Source: Pratylenchus scribneri
Taxonomy: Eukaryota > Nematoda > Chromadorea > Rhabditida > Pratylenchidae
Length of the DNA stretch: 64,000 nt
Assembly: GCA_030063045.1 (NCBI GenBank)
Contig: JAQSEB010000016.1
Span: 806,001 to 870,000 of the forward strand
Reading direction: 5' to 3'
Part shown: positions 11,194 to 25,205 of the stretch, piece by piece
Layout of the letters: every line of letters starts with the position of its first letter
Numbering within the stretch: the first letter of the stretch is position 1
Program-made: the position numbers and the translations under genes
Notes under the pieces: generated by a model
What the model saw: only the letters and a program-made list of their open reading frames with translations
Databases searched by the model: none
Told to the model about the DNA's origin: nothing

Positions 11194-12362
11194 CAATGTA
11201 TTCCATCCATTTTTATCACAGTCAAAAAAATGCACTCAATCATTTTTGGATGTGGATTGAGGCCATTGCTCTTTCTATTTTATTTTATTCCCTCATCCGA
11301 TAAATTGACAGAATGCCCCCCTCTACCCCTCAATATTTGTGCCAAAATATAAAAAATGGATTGTTGGGCCAAAAGTATTTCCTGGAAAAAAACAAAAAAT
11401 TGCAGCGAGGCAAAAAATGTTGTCATCGGTGTGACATGAAAATAAAGGGAATGGCTTAAAATGTTTCGTGGAAAGTATATCCAAAAATGGTTCAAATATT
11501 TACATTCAAAAAAGCGTGCAAAAAATTGTGGCCAATTTAATAATGTTTTTAAAATTTAAAAAAAATTGTAATTTTTAGAATTAATGGAAAAAAACACCAA
11601 AGTTTCTAATAAATATTATAATTTATTTTTAATCCAGAAATAAACCGCCAACATTTTTTAATATTATATACCTAAAATATCCTAGGTTAATTTTAATGCC
11701 AAGCATGAATGGTTAGATTCTATTTATCCAATTCAATTATACCAATTTTGTGTAAGCCATATACCTTACCATTAGGAATAGGTCTTATTTGGCAAATGTT
11801 GGTATTGCCCCCTTACCAAAATGGCCAAATATCCATTGAAAATAAAGTCAAATTCGTATTTAGCACTAAAATATCCAGATTTTTAAGGTATTATGTAGAA
11901 ATAAATTTCATTTTTCTTTTCCAAAAATTGTTCAGAGGACAAAATGGCAGCCATTTTAATTTTGTTGTTTAAAAATATTTTTCTTTTTATTTTATTTATT
12001 CACATTTGACGGATTTGAAATGGAATGGTGAAAAGAAAAAACAAAAAAAAATAGGAAGAAAGGCTCAAATTTCCGTCAAAAGTTCAAGAAAAAAATAAAA
12101 GCCAATTGTTTTTATTTTCATTGGTAACATTTTTTCCTCATTATGATTTAACGCGGAACAAAAATATTTAATCAGCTAGGCTAACATTTTGGCAATATTT
12201 CGGGAAATTCGAAGACTCTTATCAATTTTTTTACTAAAAAATTGATTTTTAATTTTATTATAAAAAACTTTTTGAAAATAGCTTAATTTTCCTCTAAAAC
12301 TGAATACTTAAAAAATATTTTGCTTTTATTTTAAAATTGAATTTAATAAAATTAGCAATGAA
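11194..12362. other. Intergenic region with a dispersed-repeat copy
   Basis: No coding exon is supported. A copy of a dispersed palindromic repeat family lies at about 11700-11880; other copies are in introns near 47.3, 49.2 and 58.0 kb. The rest is unremarkable AT-rich sequence. Confidence 0.5.
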
Positions 12363-12370
12363 CATTCTTT
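12363..12370. repeat. Left target-site duplication of second hAT-type element
   Basis: CATTCTTT abuts the left terminal repeat and is repeated exactly at 13538-13545. Confidence 0.9.
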
Positions 12371-13537
12371 TAGGGTTGCGCCCCCGGCCCCGCGGGGGCC
12401 ACCCCCGACGGGGATCCCCGAGGATTTTGGGCCTCACCCCCGTCCCCGTCCCCGAAGGTCCATCCCCGTAAATCCCCGTCCCCGAAAGCTCACCCCCGCG
12501 GGGGTACGGGGGTGAACATGCACCCCATATTATTGGATTTTTCAAGGAAAATGGGATAAGATAAAGAAATTTTGTGCAGATTTCTGTAGGGCGGTAAAAA
12601 TTTTTCGCTGCGCGGCTTTATCTGGCTAATATTTTTCGCTGCAAGGCTATTGAAACTTTTTCGGCGAGGGACATTTCCGTCTCGCCACTTCCATCTCAGT
12701 CAGCGAATTTGACGAGTTGCAGCTCGCCACCCAATTAAACAATTTAAAAGATCTAAAGTAAGTTTAATAGCCCTAATATTGGCTATCCATTGGTATGTTG
12801 ATTATCTAAATATGTAAGTTTTGTCCAATTTTTGTCCAAAAACTTTGAAAAACCGCCTTTATTTTTGTATTTATGGCCATAACTTAGCCAAAACATTACA
12901 GTTTTTTATGAACAATATATCAATAGATAGCTAATAATTGGGCTATAAGATGCACTTTAAACATTCTGATTGGTTATTTGGATGATGATTGATGAACTAT
13001 GGTTCGTCAAAATTGCTGATACGGAAATAGCCGAGATAGAAATGATCTCAACCTAAACTTTTCTATTATTAAGTATGCAATTCCCAATCAAAGATTTACG
13101 AAAATCACTTCCTATAGCTAATTTAGGAAACAAGAATCTGACTTCATCATATCTCGCCATATAGTTGATTTTATTTAAAAGTTTTCCAAGAAACTTCCGT
13201 CAAATTTTAGTTGTAAAAGCAAATTTGGATGATTTTCAATTGGAACCAACAAAATCTGGTTTTATTGCGGAAGAAATTAGATAGGAAATTGGAATAAATG
13301 ACGATGTAAAATATATTTACGCTTATAATTTATTGAAATTTTAGTAAATTTTTCTTCAGAAAATTTTTTGTCTGAAAAATAAGGCCTTTTAAAAAATTTA
13401 GATCACCCCCGTACCCCCGCGGGGATCCCCGCGGGGGTCCCCGTCAAGGTCACCCCCGTCCCCGTCCCCGAAGGTGCCATCCCCGATCACCCCCGTCCCC
13501 GTCCAACTCACCCCCGACCTTCGGGGGCGCAACCCTA
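12371..13537. mobile_element. Non-autonomous hAT-type element (1167 bp)
   Basis: The ends are a 16-bp perfect inverted repeat, TAGGGTTGCGCCCCCG, at 12371-12386 and inverted at 13522-13537. An identical 8-bp direct repeat, CATTCTTT, lies at 12363-12370 and 13538-13545. About 150 bp at each end consists of CCCCGTC/CCCCCG words; the middle is AT-rich with no transposase reading frame. The ends share TAGGGTT and a C-run followed by G with the 8.3-11.2 kb element but differ in between, so it is a related but distinct family that presumably relies on a transposase supplied elsewhere. Confidence 0.9.
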
Positions 13538-13545
13538 CATTCTTT
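13538..13545. repeat. Right target-site duplication of second hAT-type element
   Basis: CATTCTTT, an exact copy of the octamer at 12363-12370, follows the right terminal repeat. Confidence 0.9.
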
Positions 13546-14935
13546 TCTGAATAAACAAACCATGCTTCCTGCTGAACATGATAAAAATAATTTTTTATTA
13601 ATTGGAAAAACATTGTAAAAACAACACGCATGATTTTTTATTCATTTATTAAGAAAACTCCAAATCATATTCAAAGTTTTATATATTTTTTTACAAATAT
13701 ATTTGTCACGCAATATCATTTACATCACTTAGTGTGATTTCCTCAAAAATGGTCACGAAATTGGCATTTTTTCCCAATTTCACTTTTAGCAATTCTTATA
13801 ATTAATTTTCATTAAAAACTCATTTTCCTGTCATTTGCAGAAAGGAGCCGTTTTGCTAAAAGGAATAACATAAGTAAAACAAAATATAAAATTAATTTTA
13901 AATATTTTTTTTATTTATAAAATTAAACCTGTTAAGTTTAATCCTTTAAAAATTAACAAGCGAGTAATTCAAGCCTCACTGATTCGCATCAAAAATGTAG
14001 TTTTGTACTATAATTTAATTTATGCCCGAGGGTCAATCTTTGCTTTCCTTTTTAAGGCCAGCACCCAGCATCAAAATTTTCCATTAAATAGTGTTTTATG
14101 GTATGTTGTGTAAAATTCGGACCAATTTATTACAACAAAAAAAGTTATATTAATAATCTAATTGTCGAAATTTTTAATTTTTGTTTTGAAAAACTAGTTT
14201 AAATTCTAGATGTACAAAGTAAAATAAAATGAAGATCTTTGTTCTCTAGTTTTGATGAATGAATAATATAAAAATTTTTAAATTTTTTTTTCAAAATAAT
14301 CTTAATATAATTTATGCATTTAATTATTTTTTTAATAAATCAATTTTTGAAAAATTTTTAAGTAAATTTGAATATTTTTTATTAGCTTATAAAAATTTAA
14401 GTAATTTTTGACCTTCAATATTCACATCAGATTAACCCATAATTAATAACCAAAAATAGAATAATTTGTTATCTACCCTCACATAAAATGCATTTACATT
14501 TAACATCAATAGAGCTTTATCCAGAGTTAATTAGATTTGATATTTTTGTTTTTACTAAATTTTTCTCCTGCCAAACTCAAAATGCGATCATAAACACTAT
14601 TAAGTTCCCTAATTTTACATTCTGTATAAAATTATTCCGCTCATTTGCTTCCCCCTCCTCATTTCATCCATTTTCCATCTCCCCAATTTATGCATATTCC
14701 ATTATAAATGGGCCGCAATACTCCATCATTTTAAGCATTGCCACTCTGTCAATGGGAAGCGGCATTTTTTGGCTATTGGCGGGCGCATCTATTTTATTAT
14801 TTCTTTTTTTGCCCAATGGATTTACTCGACTCTATATCATCCATACTAATAATAATAATGTAGAAATATTCAAAATATTTTTAATTTTTTTTTCTAAATC
14901 CGAATCAAATATTTATAATTTTTTCCGAATTTAAA
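13546..14935. other. Intergenic region, no supported gene
   Basis: A 148-codon open frame at 14488-14934 is hydrophobic with a biased composition and runs into the minisatellite. It shows no family resemblance and was not accepted as a gene. No other coding signal was seen. Confidence 0.5.
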
Positions 14936-15320
14936 AATCAAAATTAATTTCAGAATTAAAAATCAGAATTATTTTCAGAATTAAAATCAGAATTATTTTC
15001 AGAATTAAAAATCAGAATTATTTTCAGAATTAAAATCAGAATTATTTTCAGAATTAAAAATCAGAATTATTTTCAGAATTAAAATCAGAATTATTTTCAG
15101 AATTAAAATCAGAATTATTTTCAGAATTAAAAATCAGAATTATTTTCAGAATTAAAAATCAGAATTATTTTCAGAATTAAAAATCAGAATTATTTTCAGA
15201 ATTAAAAATCAGAATTATTTTCAGAATTAAAAATCAGAATTATTTTCAGAATTAAAAATCAGAATTATTTTCAGAATTAAAAATCAGAATTATTTTCAAA
15301 TTAGAATTATTTTCAGAATC
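14936..15320. repeat. 25-bp minisatellite, forward orientation
   Basis: Roughly 15 tandem copies of a 24-25 bp unit, AGAATTAAAAATCAGAATTATTTTC, with a variable A-run. A second array of the same unit, reverse complemented, is at about 20945-21440, and a single copy is near 18120-18148. Confidence 0.95.
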
Positions 15321-18300
15321 AAAATCATAAGGTCCTTGAATTAATCAGAATTTCTCAGAATCATAAAAAATTTCAGCACTGAATTTGATGGCTTCAAACA
15401 TTTTCGATCCAAATCCCCAATCGTCATTCTCATCCGAAAATCTTTCATGACTTTTGACGGTCTTTCTTCTCACAAAGTGCAAAGAATTTTCACTTTTTTT
15501 ATTAGTAATTGTCTCGTCACGAAACATTATTTGAAAATTTTTTTCATGTTTCAAGGCTTCTTTTGCCTTCCTTCCTCTTTTTGTGTGGATTAAAATGCCT
15601 AAAATGAAGAAGAGAGTGTAATATTGTGGCAAAAGTTGGCCCATACGAAAATCTTTCGTGACCTTTGACGGTCTTTATTCTCATTCTCATAAAGTGCAAA
15701 GAATTTTCACGTTTTTTATTAGTAATTGTCTCGTCAGTCAAACTCAAAACGTAAAATTTAGGAATTTTTACATTTTTGTTCCATTTTAATTCATTTATGG
15801 CTTCTTTGACCTCTTTGGATTAAAAATGCACAAAAGTAAAATGCAAATATTGTCGCAAATGGCTGGCCTCAAACTGTCAGCAATTTTTCCATTTTTTAAT
15901 AATTGCAAATTCATCTTCATTCTTTCATCTTTATCCAATTTCCCTGGGGCCATCCATTTTTGTTTGTTTGCAAAATAGGAAAATTTGAGCGCATATTGGA
16001 AAAAATTTAATCCTCTTTTTCCTTTCCCATCTTTTTTACATTTTAAGATCCAATTAAATTTAATGTTCAAGGCGGAATAAATGAAAATACAATTTAAAAC
16101 CAAAAACACAAAATTTAATTTTAATAAATTGGCAACTAATGTTTTTCACGTGTCTTTTAAATTTAGTATTTTTTTCAACCTAAATATTGAAATTAACGAA
16201 TTTCAATTTTTTTAATTTAATAATTAATAAAATTCACTAAAAAATGTTTAAGGTTCATTTCCAAAAATTAAATGCATAAAAATTGATTAATAAAAATTAA
16301 TCCAAGTTCCAAGATACAGAAAATGGTTAATTTTTAAATATAATTGTCTTGATTGAACCACAACCACAATTAAAAATTTAACCGTCTTAATGTTTCCATC
16401 TATTTATAATTTGAATCCAATTATCTAAGTTAATTTATTAAAAAAAGAAAAAAACGCACAATTGGAGATGTCAATTAAAATTAATTGGCAACGAATGAAT
16501 TAAATTTATATATTATTGTTAAAATGTAATTGTGGGCATTCCATACGATTTTCAAGGAAAATTCTCATTATTTGGTCTGTTCTTTTTGGCCATAGCTCTA
16601 GCTCGTAAGTCAAGAAATAAAATTGTTAAATGTATTATCGTAAATTTTTATTAGAAGTGCCGGTAATAAAATTTTTCGATAAAATTTAATAATTAATCAA
16701 AATTATTTTTTCTCATTTATTTGTAATTCAAAACATTTTTCCCAATCATGTTTTTACAATTCACAATAATGTTCTAAAAATGTGAAGCACAGTTTTTGGT
16801 TTTAATCCAATTTGCTTTTACATGAGGTGAAAATGAAAATATCATTCACTTTAAATTTTTGGTTTTGTGTTTGTCTGAATTAAACACAATTTTCCAACAA
16901 TATAAAATTCCAACTTTACTGTCAAATTTATGAAAATTACAAAAAATTACCATGCGCATGTCTACCCATTTTCATGGAAAACCTAATAAATTACACAAAA
17001 AAACTTGATGGAGCACAAATTTCCTCATCACTCAAACAATCCCAAAAAACTATAGCGCAAAACTTCCTCCCCTGAATAACCAATTATGATGGATTAAACA
17101 TTAAACGTGCTGTTGGAGTTTATGGACCCGAAACATAAAATATTTTTTCAACACAAAACATTTTCTGAAAAAATTGGATATGCCCAAATTTTTATGTTCA
17201 ATATAACTCATCAAGTAATAATTTCGGGTAATTTTGAATGGATCTATTATTTAGTGCTTTTTCTAATAAAAGTCATAGAGGCAGCAAAATCCGGCTTCTT
17301 TTTAATTAATTCATATTTCTCTCATATGCTTAAACCTTTACAGACTAACCCTAATCCTGTAGAAAACTTAAATTACAACTTTAAGTCCTAAGAAATTTTT
17401 TGCACACAAAATTGTTTATTAAAATTTATTTTTCATTGTAATCCACTGGATGCCCCAAAAATTCTGTCCCAAAGAATCCATTTTAATTCCAACAATGCGC
17501 AAATAAATGGTTGGATAATCCGCCCTTATTACAATTTTGCTCATTTCCAAGGTTTCATTTTTGATTATTAAATTATAGCGAGGAAATTTCGTCCTATAAT
17601 TACAATACTATTATAAAGTGATAATAATATTTCGCTTAGTTTACTGAAAACCAATATTTTATTCATATTATTTCCTTTTATTTCAACTTAAAAAGCTAAA
17701 AAGAAGATGACTGGGCCATCTTTCAGGAGTTCAAAGCTTAATAAAATGTTAAATTTTAAAATTTTTATAGTGTAATTTATTATTTATATAGTTTGGAATG
17801 ATACCCAGACACTTTCAGGATATAATTTGCCAATTCTATGGTTTCATCCATTAAGTCCTCCACAAATAAAAATGATGGATTTGTCTTTTTAGAGCGAGTT
17901 TTGTGCCTCAATTACTTCAATTTAATATGCAATATCCACAAAAAAGATGGATTGTGCTAAGGCCGAATTTTTCTATAAGGCTTCGGACAAATTAAATGTT
18001 GGGAAAGGATATAAAAATTTATTCGATGCAAAATAGCTGTATAAAAATATAAATTTTATTTAATCCAAATCCAAAAGATTTTTAAAAATTCAATTTTTAA
18101 AGTTAGAATTTCATAAAATAAAAATCAGAATTATTTTCAGAATTAATCAAAATTTAAATTAATAAAATTATTCTAGATAAAAATGAAATTTAAAAATAAA
18201 ATTTTGCACAAGAAAGTCCAAAGTTCATTTTGCTACCTGCTTACTCTCCCTTGTTTTAAAATGAAAACATTCCATATTTAAAATTATTGCTCACCAATTC

Positions 18301-20944
18301 AATTCGCCATTTCCCCCTTTTCTATAGCCATGTTTACGGCACAATTTTTTCAACTGAATAAAATGACAATAGCTCAACAATCAACCTAAAAGAGGGCAAA
18401 AAAAATGTATCCCACCGGGAGTGCTTGTTAAATGTTTAAAAAAACAAACAATTTTTAAGTATGCCGCTTTAAATTTCGGAGATCTATTTTACAATAAATT
18501 AGGAGAAAATTTAGAATATTTTAGTATATTTTTAGTTCGTTGGCATAGCCAGAGAATATAAATTTAATCAATTTTATTTAATTTAATTATTCTAATAATA
18601 ATATTCCCTTCAAATTTTGCCCTATTTTTATCAATCTAAATTTCATACAAACATTTTCCATCTTTCTTCTCATTGTTAAAATATTTATAATTTTGCCATT
18701 CAAAATTTCAAACTCTAATTTAATCCCATATTTCGGAAACCATTTTCAGGAATAAAAAGAAGAAAAATTTTTTACTTCCTTATAAATACGAAATAACAAA
18801 AAAAAATAAGTTAGCAGGGCCATAGGAAAAAATCGTCCTTTTCCCTAAAAATGAGTCAATTTAATCCTCAATCTTGTTTGCCCTTTCCTCACTGGATCCA
18901 ATTAAATATATATTTAAATAGGGTGGATGGATAATTTTTTTTATTATTTATTTGAGGAAAATGTCAAATTTAATTCACTCTTTCCAAAAAGCGAAATCCA
19001 CATAATATAAGAATTTGTCTATTCAATTAAAATACCCGTGAAAATTCTCGATAATATTTGACAATTTTTTCTCTTACTAAATTTTTGTATTTTAACATTT
19101 ATTAAAGCTTAATATCAGTAAATTTTCTTTTCATTTTTAAATTTTAATCCCTAATTTCAAATTAGAATTGTTGTATTTTTTGAGAAAATTTTCTAATTAA
19201 AAAATTTCTCAAATAATTTACAACAATTTTATTTTACCACGTTGTAATCTTTGCTCCCTTTTCTGTTCATTCTAGACCCAATTCCCCAATGGCATTGAAT
19301 TTTGAATCCACAAAATACACATTATGTCAATTTTAATTTTAAAACACTCGTTGCTGGGAATTCTACCCAACATATTTTTGCATTTAAATAATTGGACTTG
19401 GTCCCCGTTGTTTTACGTTATTTTCATTCCTGCATTTTTCCACGCGCTTTGCTCCCAATCCCAAAACAGCAATTTTCCTATACACACTCACTTCACCCAC
19501 GGGGATATTCACAGAATTTGTTCAAAGTTTTTCACATATAAAAATTTCATTGTAATTTTTGATCTTTTGCTAAATTTTTAACCATATTTTTTTTATATTC
19601 GAATTTAAATAAAAATTTAAAAATTATAAATTAATTTTTTCCTCCCAAAAATTTATTTTTAAATGATCTTAAAAAATTTAAAAATACTTTTAATTTTTTA
19701 TGATATTTTATTACAGAAATAACTAATTAAAGCGATAATAATTCATTATAATATAAGAAAAGCATAAATAATTTTAATCATAACTTTAACAATACATCTA
19801 TCTTACATTATTTCTAAAATTAATACCTCCTAATTCGAGGGTCACAAAGACCATTCAACAATTGTTGGGTTCATTGTAGATTAAAATTTTTCAACATCGT
19901 TCCCAAATTAAGAACAAATAATGCACTTATTAGTGGCAAATGGCAATTATACGCAAGTTTTTCTACCGGAAATATAGTTTATAAAATGTGAACAAAAGAA
20001 ATCTGAATTCGTAAACCCCAATAAAAATACATTCCAATATTCAAACAAAGAAGTGACAATTTTCTTTTGTGTGTGATTCGCCCATTCACAACAAAAAGGA
20101 TGCGGTCTAACTTGGCGTTTATAATAACTTATGTATTTATTAATACAAAAACTGAACTAATTTTGACTATTTTTTATCAAGTAAAAAGCAGACTGTAGGC
20201 TATCTAAAATAAAATTTCATTTAAATTTTTTCTATAAAATATTTAAGTTTTGCCTATAAAATAATTTAATATTTCCATATTAACTAGCAAAATTTTCGGG
20301 GCCATATTAATAAAATTGATATTATAAAATAGCCAAAAGACTGCTCTTAAATTTATTACTTATAAAATCCATAATATTGGTTGTTTAATTAATGAAACAC
20401 TTAACAACAAAAATACCATTCCACTAAATGTATTCGCCATTTGTTTTAAATTATGTCAAAAAATTGGTGAAAAATTTTTGAAAATTTTATTTATATTGCA
20501 ATTTTCCAAAGTCCTTCAAAAATTTTATATCCGGGTACAAAGAGTACCAAATTTGAATATATATTTTAGTATATCTTATAGATGCGAATCTCCTGCATAT
20601 TTCTTCCCAATCTTATCCAAATTCAGTGTTCATTAAAAACCCCAATTTACAATTCCAATTAGGTAGATGCATAAAAAAATGGAAGTCAATCCCGGTATAC
20701 ACCAATCCCCAATTTGCTATGTATGGACTGGCGCTCCTTCCTTTTTGGTGCCACCGACAAAAGGCCGTCGTGCCATTTCAGGATATCCATCCAATTGACA
20801 TTTATTTTTTCCTTTCTTTTTTCTTTGGTTAATCCACTCAAATTACGGGTGGATGAATGGGATTAGTCTGGCCAATTGTTTATTATTTTAATTGTTTCCA
20901 ATTTAATGGTAAAGCCGTTATAAACTATAAATTTTAATCTTTAA
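15321..20944. other. Long AT-rich intergenic region
   Basis: No gene is supported over about 5.6 kb. At 15438-15525 and 15648-15738 lies an imperfect pair of about 85-bp direct repeats that includes TTTGACGGTCTTT and AAAGTGCAAAGAATTTTCAC; reading frames here (minus strand, to about 16109) follow the repeat and are not convincing. A lone minisatellite unit is near 18120-18148. Confidence 0.5.
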
Positions 20945-21440
20945 TTCTGAAAATAATTCTGATTTTTAATTCTGGATAATAATTCTGATTTTTTATTCTG
21001 AAAATAATTCTGATTTTTAATTCTGATAATAATTCTGATTTTTTATTCTGAAAATAATTCTGATTTTTAATTCTGAAAATAATTCTGATTTTTAATTCTG
21101 AAAATAATTCTGATTTTTAATTCTGAAAATAATTCTGATTTTTTATTCTGAAAATAATTCTGATTTTTAATTCTGAAAATAATTCTGATTTTTAATTCTG
21201 AAAATAATTCTGATTTTTAATTCTGAAAATAATTCTGATTTTTTATTCTGAAAATAATTCTGATTTTTAATTCTGAAAATAATTCTGATTTTTATTTCTG
21301 AAAATAATTCTGATTTTTAATTCTGAAAATAATTCTGATTTTTAATTCTGAAAATAATTCTGATTTTTAATTCTGAAAATAATTCTGATTTTTAATTCTG
21401 AAAATAATTCTGATTTTTAATTCTGAAAATAATTCTGATT
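20945..21440. repeat. 25-bp minisatellite, reverse orientation
   Basis: About 20 tandem copies of TTCTGAAAATAATTCTGATT plus a T/A spacer, the exact reverse complement of the unit at 14936-15320. Copies differ mostly in the length of the T/A run. Confidence 0.95.
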
Positions 21441-24400
21441 AAAATTATTTATTTAAGTAATTTAGGTTCAAAATAAACATAAACTAATTTTATTTTAATC
21501 CCAAAACACAAAAGTATAATTAATTCAGTGTACTACACAATCTCTAATCTATAATCATTTAATATTTCTATGCTTGCAAAAAATTATATGAAAATTAATT
21601 ATTAATTGGTAAAAATGTGCAACGACGCTGAAAATGTTTATTAAACAAATGGCATTGGGAGGATTAAGATGGTTTCTTTCTCTCTTTCCCTTCCCATACC
21701 AAAAATAATTAAAAATAGTAATCCCCCTTTTTCCTTCTCCATCCATTCTCTTCAGCTGTACCTCCAAGCTCCAAATGAAATAAAAATGACCACAAAAGTG
21801 TCAAAGTTTCATATTATTCAACAATTTTCTTATAAATACATATTTATTTTTTAGTCATTATTTATCATTATCATTTAGTTAAAGCATTTTATATAGAGTC
21901 AAAAAATGATCTTATATATTTATCCGATCGCAGATTTGTTCTCTCCTTAAATTACCCTGTGTTATACCAAAATTGGTCATAAGATTTTGAACTCTAAAAA
22001 AGTGTTTTTTTCATTGTTTTAAAATCAAAATTGACTAATAAAACAAGAAAACTCAAACAATTTTTTCCAAATCTCCGGGCGGATGATACATATGTACCTA
22101 AAAATTTTAAGAAATGTCTTGCTCTGAAAATAAAGAATCGGATTTAATTTAATCCAATCAAAATTAATAAATTTTTACTAAATTTTCTATACAAAAAATT
22201 TTTTCCAGTTGGTATTCCATAAAAATCCTCTCAAAAATTTCAATTTATTTTCCTTGTACTAAATTGTTAATTCAAAAAAATTTTTTAAATTTTTTATCAT
22301 CTTAAAAATATCCTCAAAAAAATCTAACTAAAAGGGAAAATTTCCGGAAGGAAATATGCAACAAATTTTCAACATTATAAGGGCGCTGCATTTTATGATA
22401 TAAATTGAGCCAATTTATTCGCTTATTTATTTACAAATCTACAAAATAATTGAGTCCAATTACAAACAGACTTTTCAACATTCATCATCATCATAGACAG
22501 CGCGCATGTTTCTCATTTTACGTCAAATATTTTTTTTCGCCTTTCCTGGCGCCTTTTCCTTGCCAAAAACGCCGTCCATCTCACTCTTCAGTAAATGCCA
22601 ATAACAAGAGCAGCAGAAAAGCAAAGGAAGGAAAAAAAAAGATAGGAATATGAGAGGCCGAAAAAATTGTCATAAACACAGGGATGAGTGCCGCACATTT
22701 TTTTTTTCATCATTTCCATATCCAAAAATATTGAATTTCGGTTATGAATGTGAGAAATAGCGAATTCGTCCGTTTATTTGAGGACTGATGTGAGTTCAAC
22801 AATTCTTTTTTAGGACAATTCATTCGTTTCTTTCCTGTTGAACTTCCTATTTCCACCCCCCTCTCAGGGTATCTTTAGCCATTTCCTTCAATTGATAAGC
22901 TCTATAATTTTTAAGTTTTTGTGACGTTTTTTTTCCTTTAATTAATAATAAATTTTGACTTGCCCTATGGATTACCGTATATCTTCTATTAAAAGCCAAT
23001 AGGCTTAATAGAAAGGCTAGGGCGCGTTTAATATTAGATGATTTGCTTGGTCGGGCTTAAAATATAGTATATAATATACTATATATTTTTTCTCATTTTC
23101 CAAATTTATGGTAGCGCAAAAAGTAACCATTGAAAAGCTATTTTCTTTTATTTTTGGGATATTTAGCAAACAAAATTGAGAACAGAATTCACAATTATTA
23201 TCTTTACATTATTATTTTAATAGTAAAAAAATAATTACCAAAGGCATAGAAATAATTTGGCAATTTTAAGAGACTATAAAAATTCAAACAAATTTAATTT
23301 AGACGACAATACCTTTATTAAAAGTCAATCAAGCAACTTAAATATTTTTTCTTATGTTAATAAGCTCTAAATAATTGCTTAATAAATTTTTATGGTAAAA
23401 AATATTTTAGATAAATTTAATATTTTTTATTTTAACAATTCTTGTTACATTTCTTTTAAATTCTGCCTTTTTGACTTTTATTCGTCATTTCCCTTCATTC
23501 TTGTCACTTTCATTTTTGCATTTTGCCTAATAAATTGGCTTATTTCTTATTCTAGCCAATTTCCAGTCCAATTCCAAAATGTCCATATGAAATTGATGAG
23601 CCCCCCAATTTTGGCTTATATAAAAATGAAATGTGCGGGAAGGAAATGCAAGAATATATGTGGTCGAAGGCCTTTTTTTGCTTATTAAAAGCCAAAAAAG
23701 GAGGAGGAAATGAAGGAAAAGAGGGAAAGGAGAGTTGGCGGCGCATTTTGGACGGTCCCATCCTTCCTTCCTATAGGCTTATTAAATGCCATAATAAAAT
23801 TGGGGGGACCGAGCGAATGAAAAAGGAGAAAAAAATGCCACCACAATATTAGCACATAACATAACACACAGTGCCGAATATGTGCCTTGCAGCCCCAAAT
23901 ACACTCAAATATTGGACTTTGCTCGTTTCTAAAGAAAATATTTTTCCAGTCCATTAACCTTCAATTCCATTTTTAATTTTTGCAAAAAAAGAAAATATTT
24001 ATTTACTAATAAAATCACTAAATTTTCTCAGAATTTTAGTGACATTTTTGAAGATATATAATTTGCCCATAATAAACATAGAGAGTTTAGATCTAATTAT
24101 AGGTATTAGCTAGGATATGTTTATAAATTTACTCAAATTTTGGTTCATTTTATGTTCTAAAATTAATTGATTTTTTGAACCTGAAAAATTTTTAATAAAT
24201 TAAATTTCATTAAAATCAGAAGAAGGTTCACTAATATGTATTGAAATTTTCCTAGTATATTTTTATTTAACTTATAATTTATTATGATTATGATATGGGG
24301 CAAAAAGATAGGAGGAAAATATTTTTCAGTAAATTAGCGTTCCTTTCTCTATATTTTTTTAAAATTTTTATTTTAATTTTATTAAACCAGTCCATGACAA

Positions 24401-24735
24401 AATTTAATTCTGTTTGAAATATTTTAAAGGCTAATATAGGCAAAGAGATTATTTTTTCTTCCCGTTTCTCGTACTTTATTTACACTTTTAATTTAATCGG
24501 GACTCAAGCTCGAGACAAAAGGGCAATAAAAGAAATAAATTAGAAGAATAGGGAACAGTTGTTATTTGTGAGGTTTTTTATTTTATCAAAAAAGTAGGCC
24601 TCGAAATTATTCAATTTCGTTGGGCAAAGATTTGGAACAAATGTTTGGAATGTTGAGAAAATGAATGGAAAGGAAACAAATATTGACAAATAAATTGGAT
24701 TAAAAAAACATTCATAATATAATAAAATCAATTCA
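21441..24735. other. AT-rich intergenic region
   Basis: I see no supported coding exon, RNA gene or clear repeat in this 3.3-kb stretch. Short open frames have biased composition and no splice support. The 3' end of the minus-strand IFT20-like gene is at 24736. Confidence 0.5.
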
Positions 24736-24892
24736 TTATATTTTTCTGCACATTGCCAAATATTCATTTTGTTGGGCTTCAACTTCCTTTAAACTTTGCA
24801 ATTCCACGCGAAGTCGTTCCAATACCTTTTGGCGTTCGTTGATTAGAATCTAATATAAAATAATATTAGAATTGGAATATTAGCAAAGAAAG

Positions 24893-25205
24893 GGGGGCAA
24901 TCTTTTGTTCAATAATTCAACAAGTCAATAACCAATTCGGGAAAGATATATGTCATTCGAAGGCCATAAAACTCCTCTAAAAAGTGGCCACAAAATAATG
25001 ATGATATTCAATTTAATAAAATAGTTATTATCTTTAATTAATCTAAGACCCCTAATTTTTGAGGGAATTTCCCTATTTTTTCAATTATTTTAAATTTCTA
25101 AAAATTAATGAAGCCACTTTTTAGAGGATTTTTTGGGCTTTCGAATGACATATTCCTTTCCTGAATCGGTTACTTCCTTATTGAATTATGACAAAGAGAA
25201 TGGGC
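24893..25205. repeat. Foldback element in IFT20-like intron
   Basis: About 95 bp at 24893-24992 (with TGTCATTCGAA and CCTCTAAAAAGTGGC) recurs as a diverged reverse complement at about 25108-25205, separated by an AT-rich loop of about 115 bp. It lies in the intron between the last two exons of the IFT20-like gene and has the look of a MITE or an inverted duplication. Confidence 0.7.

Noticed and set aside
12294..13631. Gly/Asp/Pro-rich minus-strand frames
   Set aside because: They are translations of the GC-rich ends of the non-autonomous hAT-type element.
14488..14934. 148-codon hydrophobic frame
   Set aside because: Biased composition, no family motif, no splice partner, and it ends in the minisatellite; probably chance.
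15345..16109. Minus-strand frames of 67-104 codons sharing TITNKK and ENSLHF
   Set aside because: The similarity comes from an 85-bp direct DNA repeat; frames are not joined by plausible splice sites and match nothing known.
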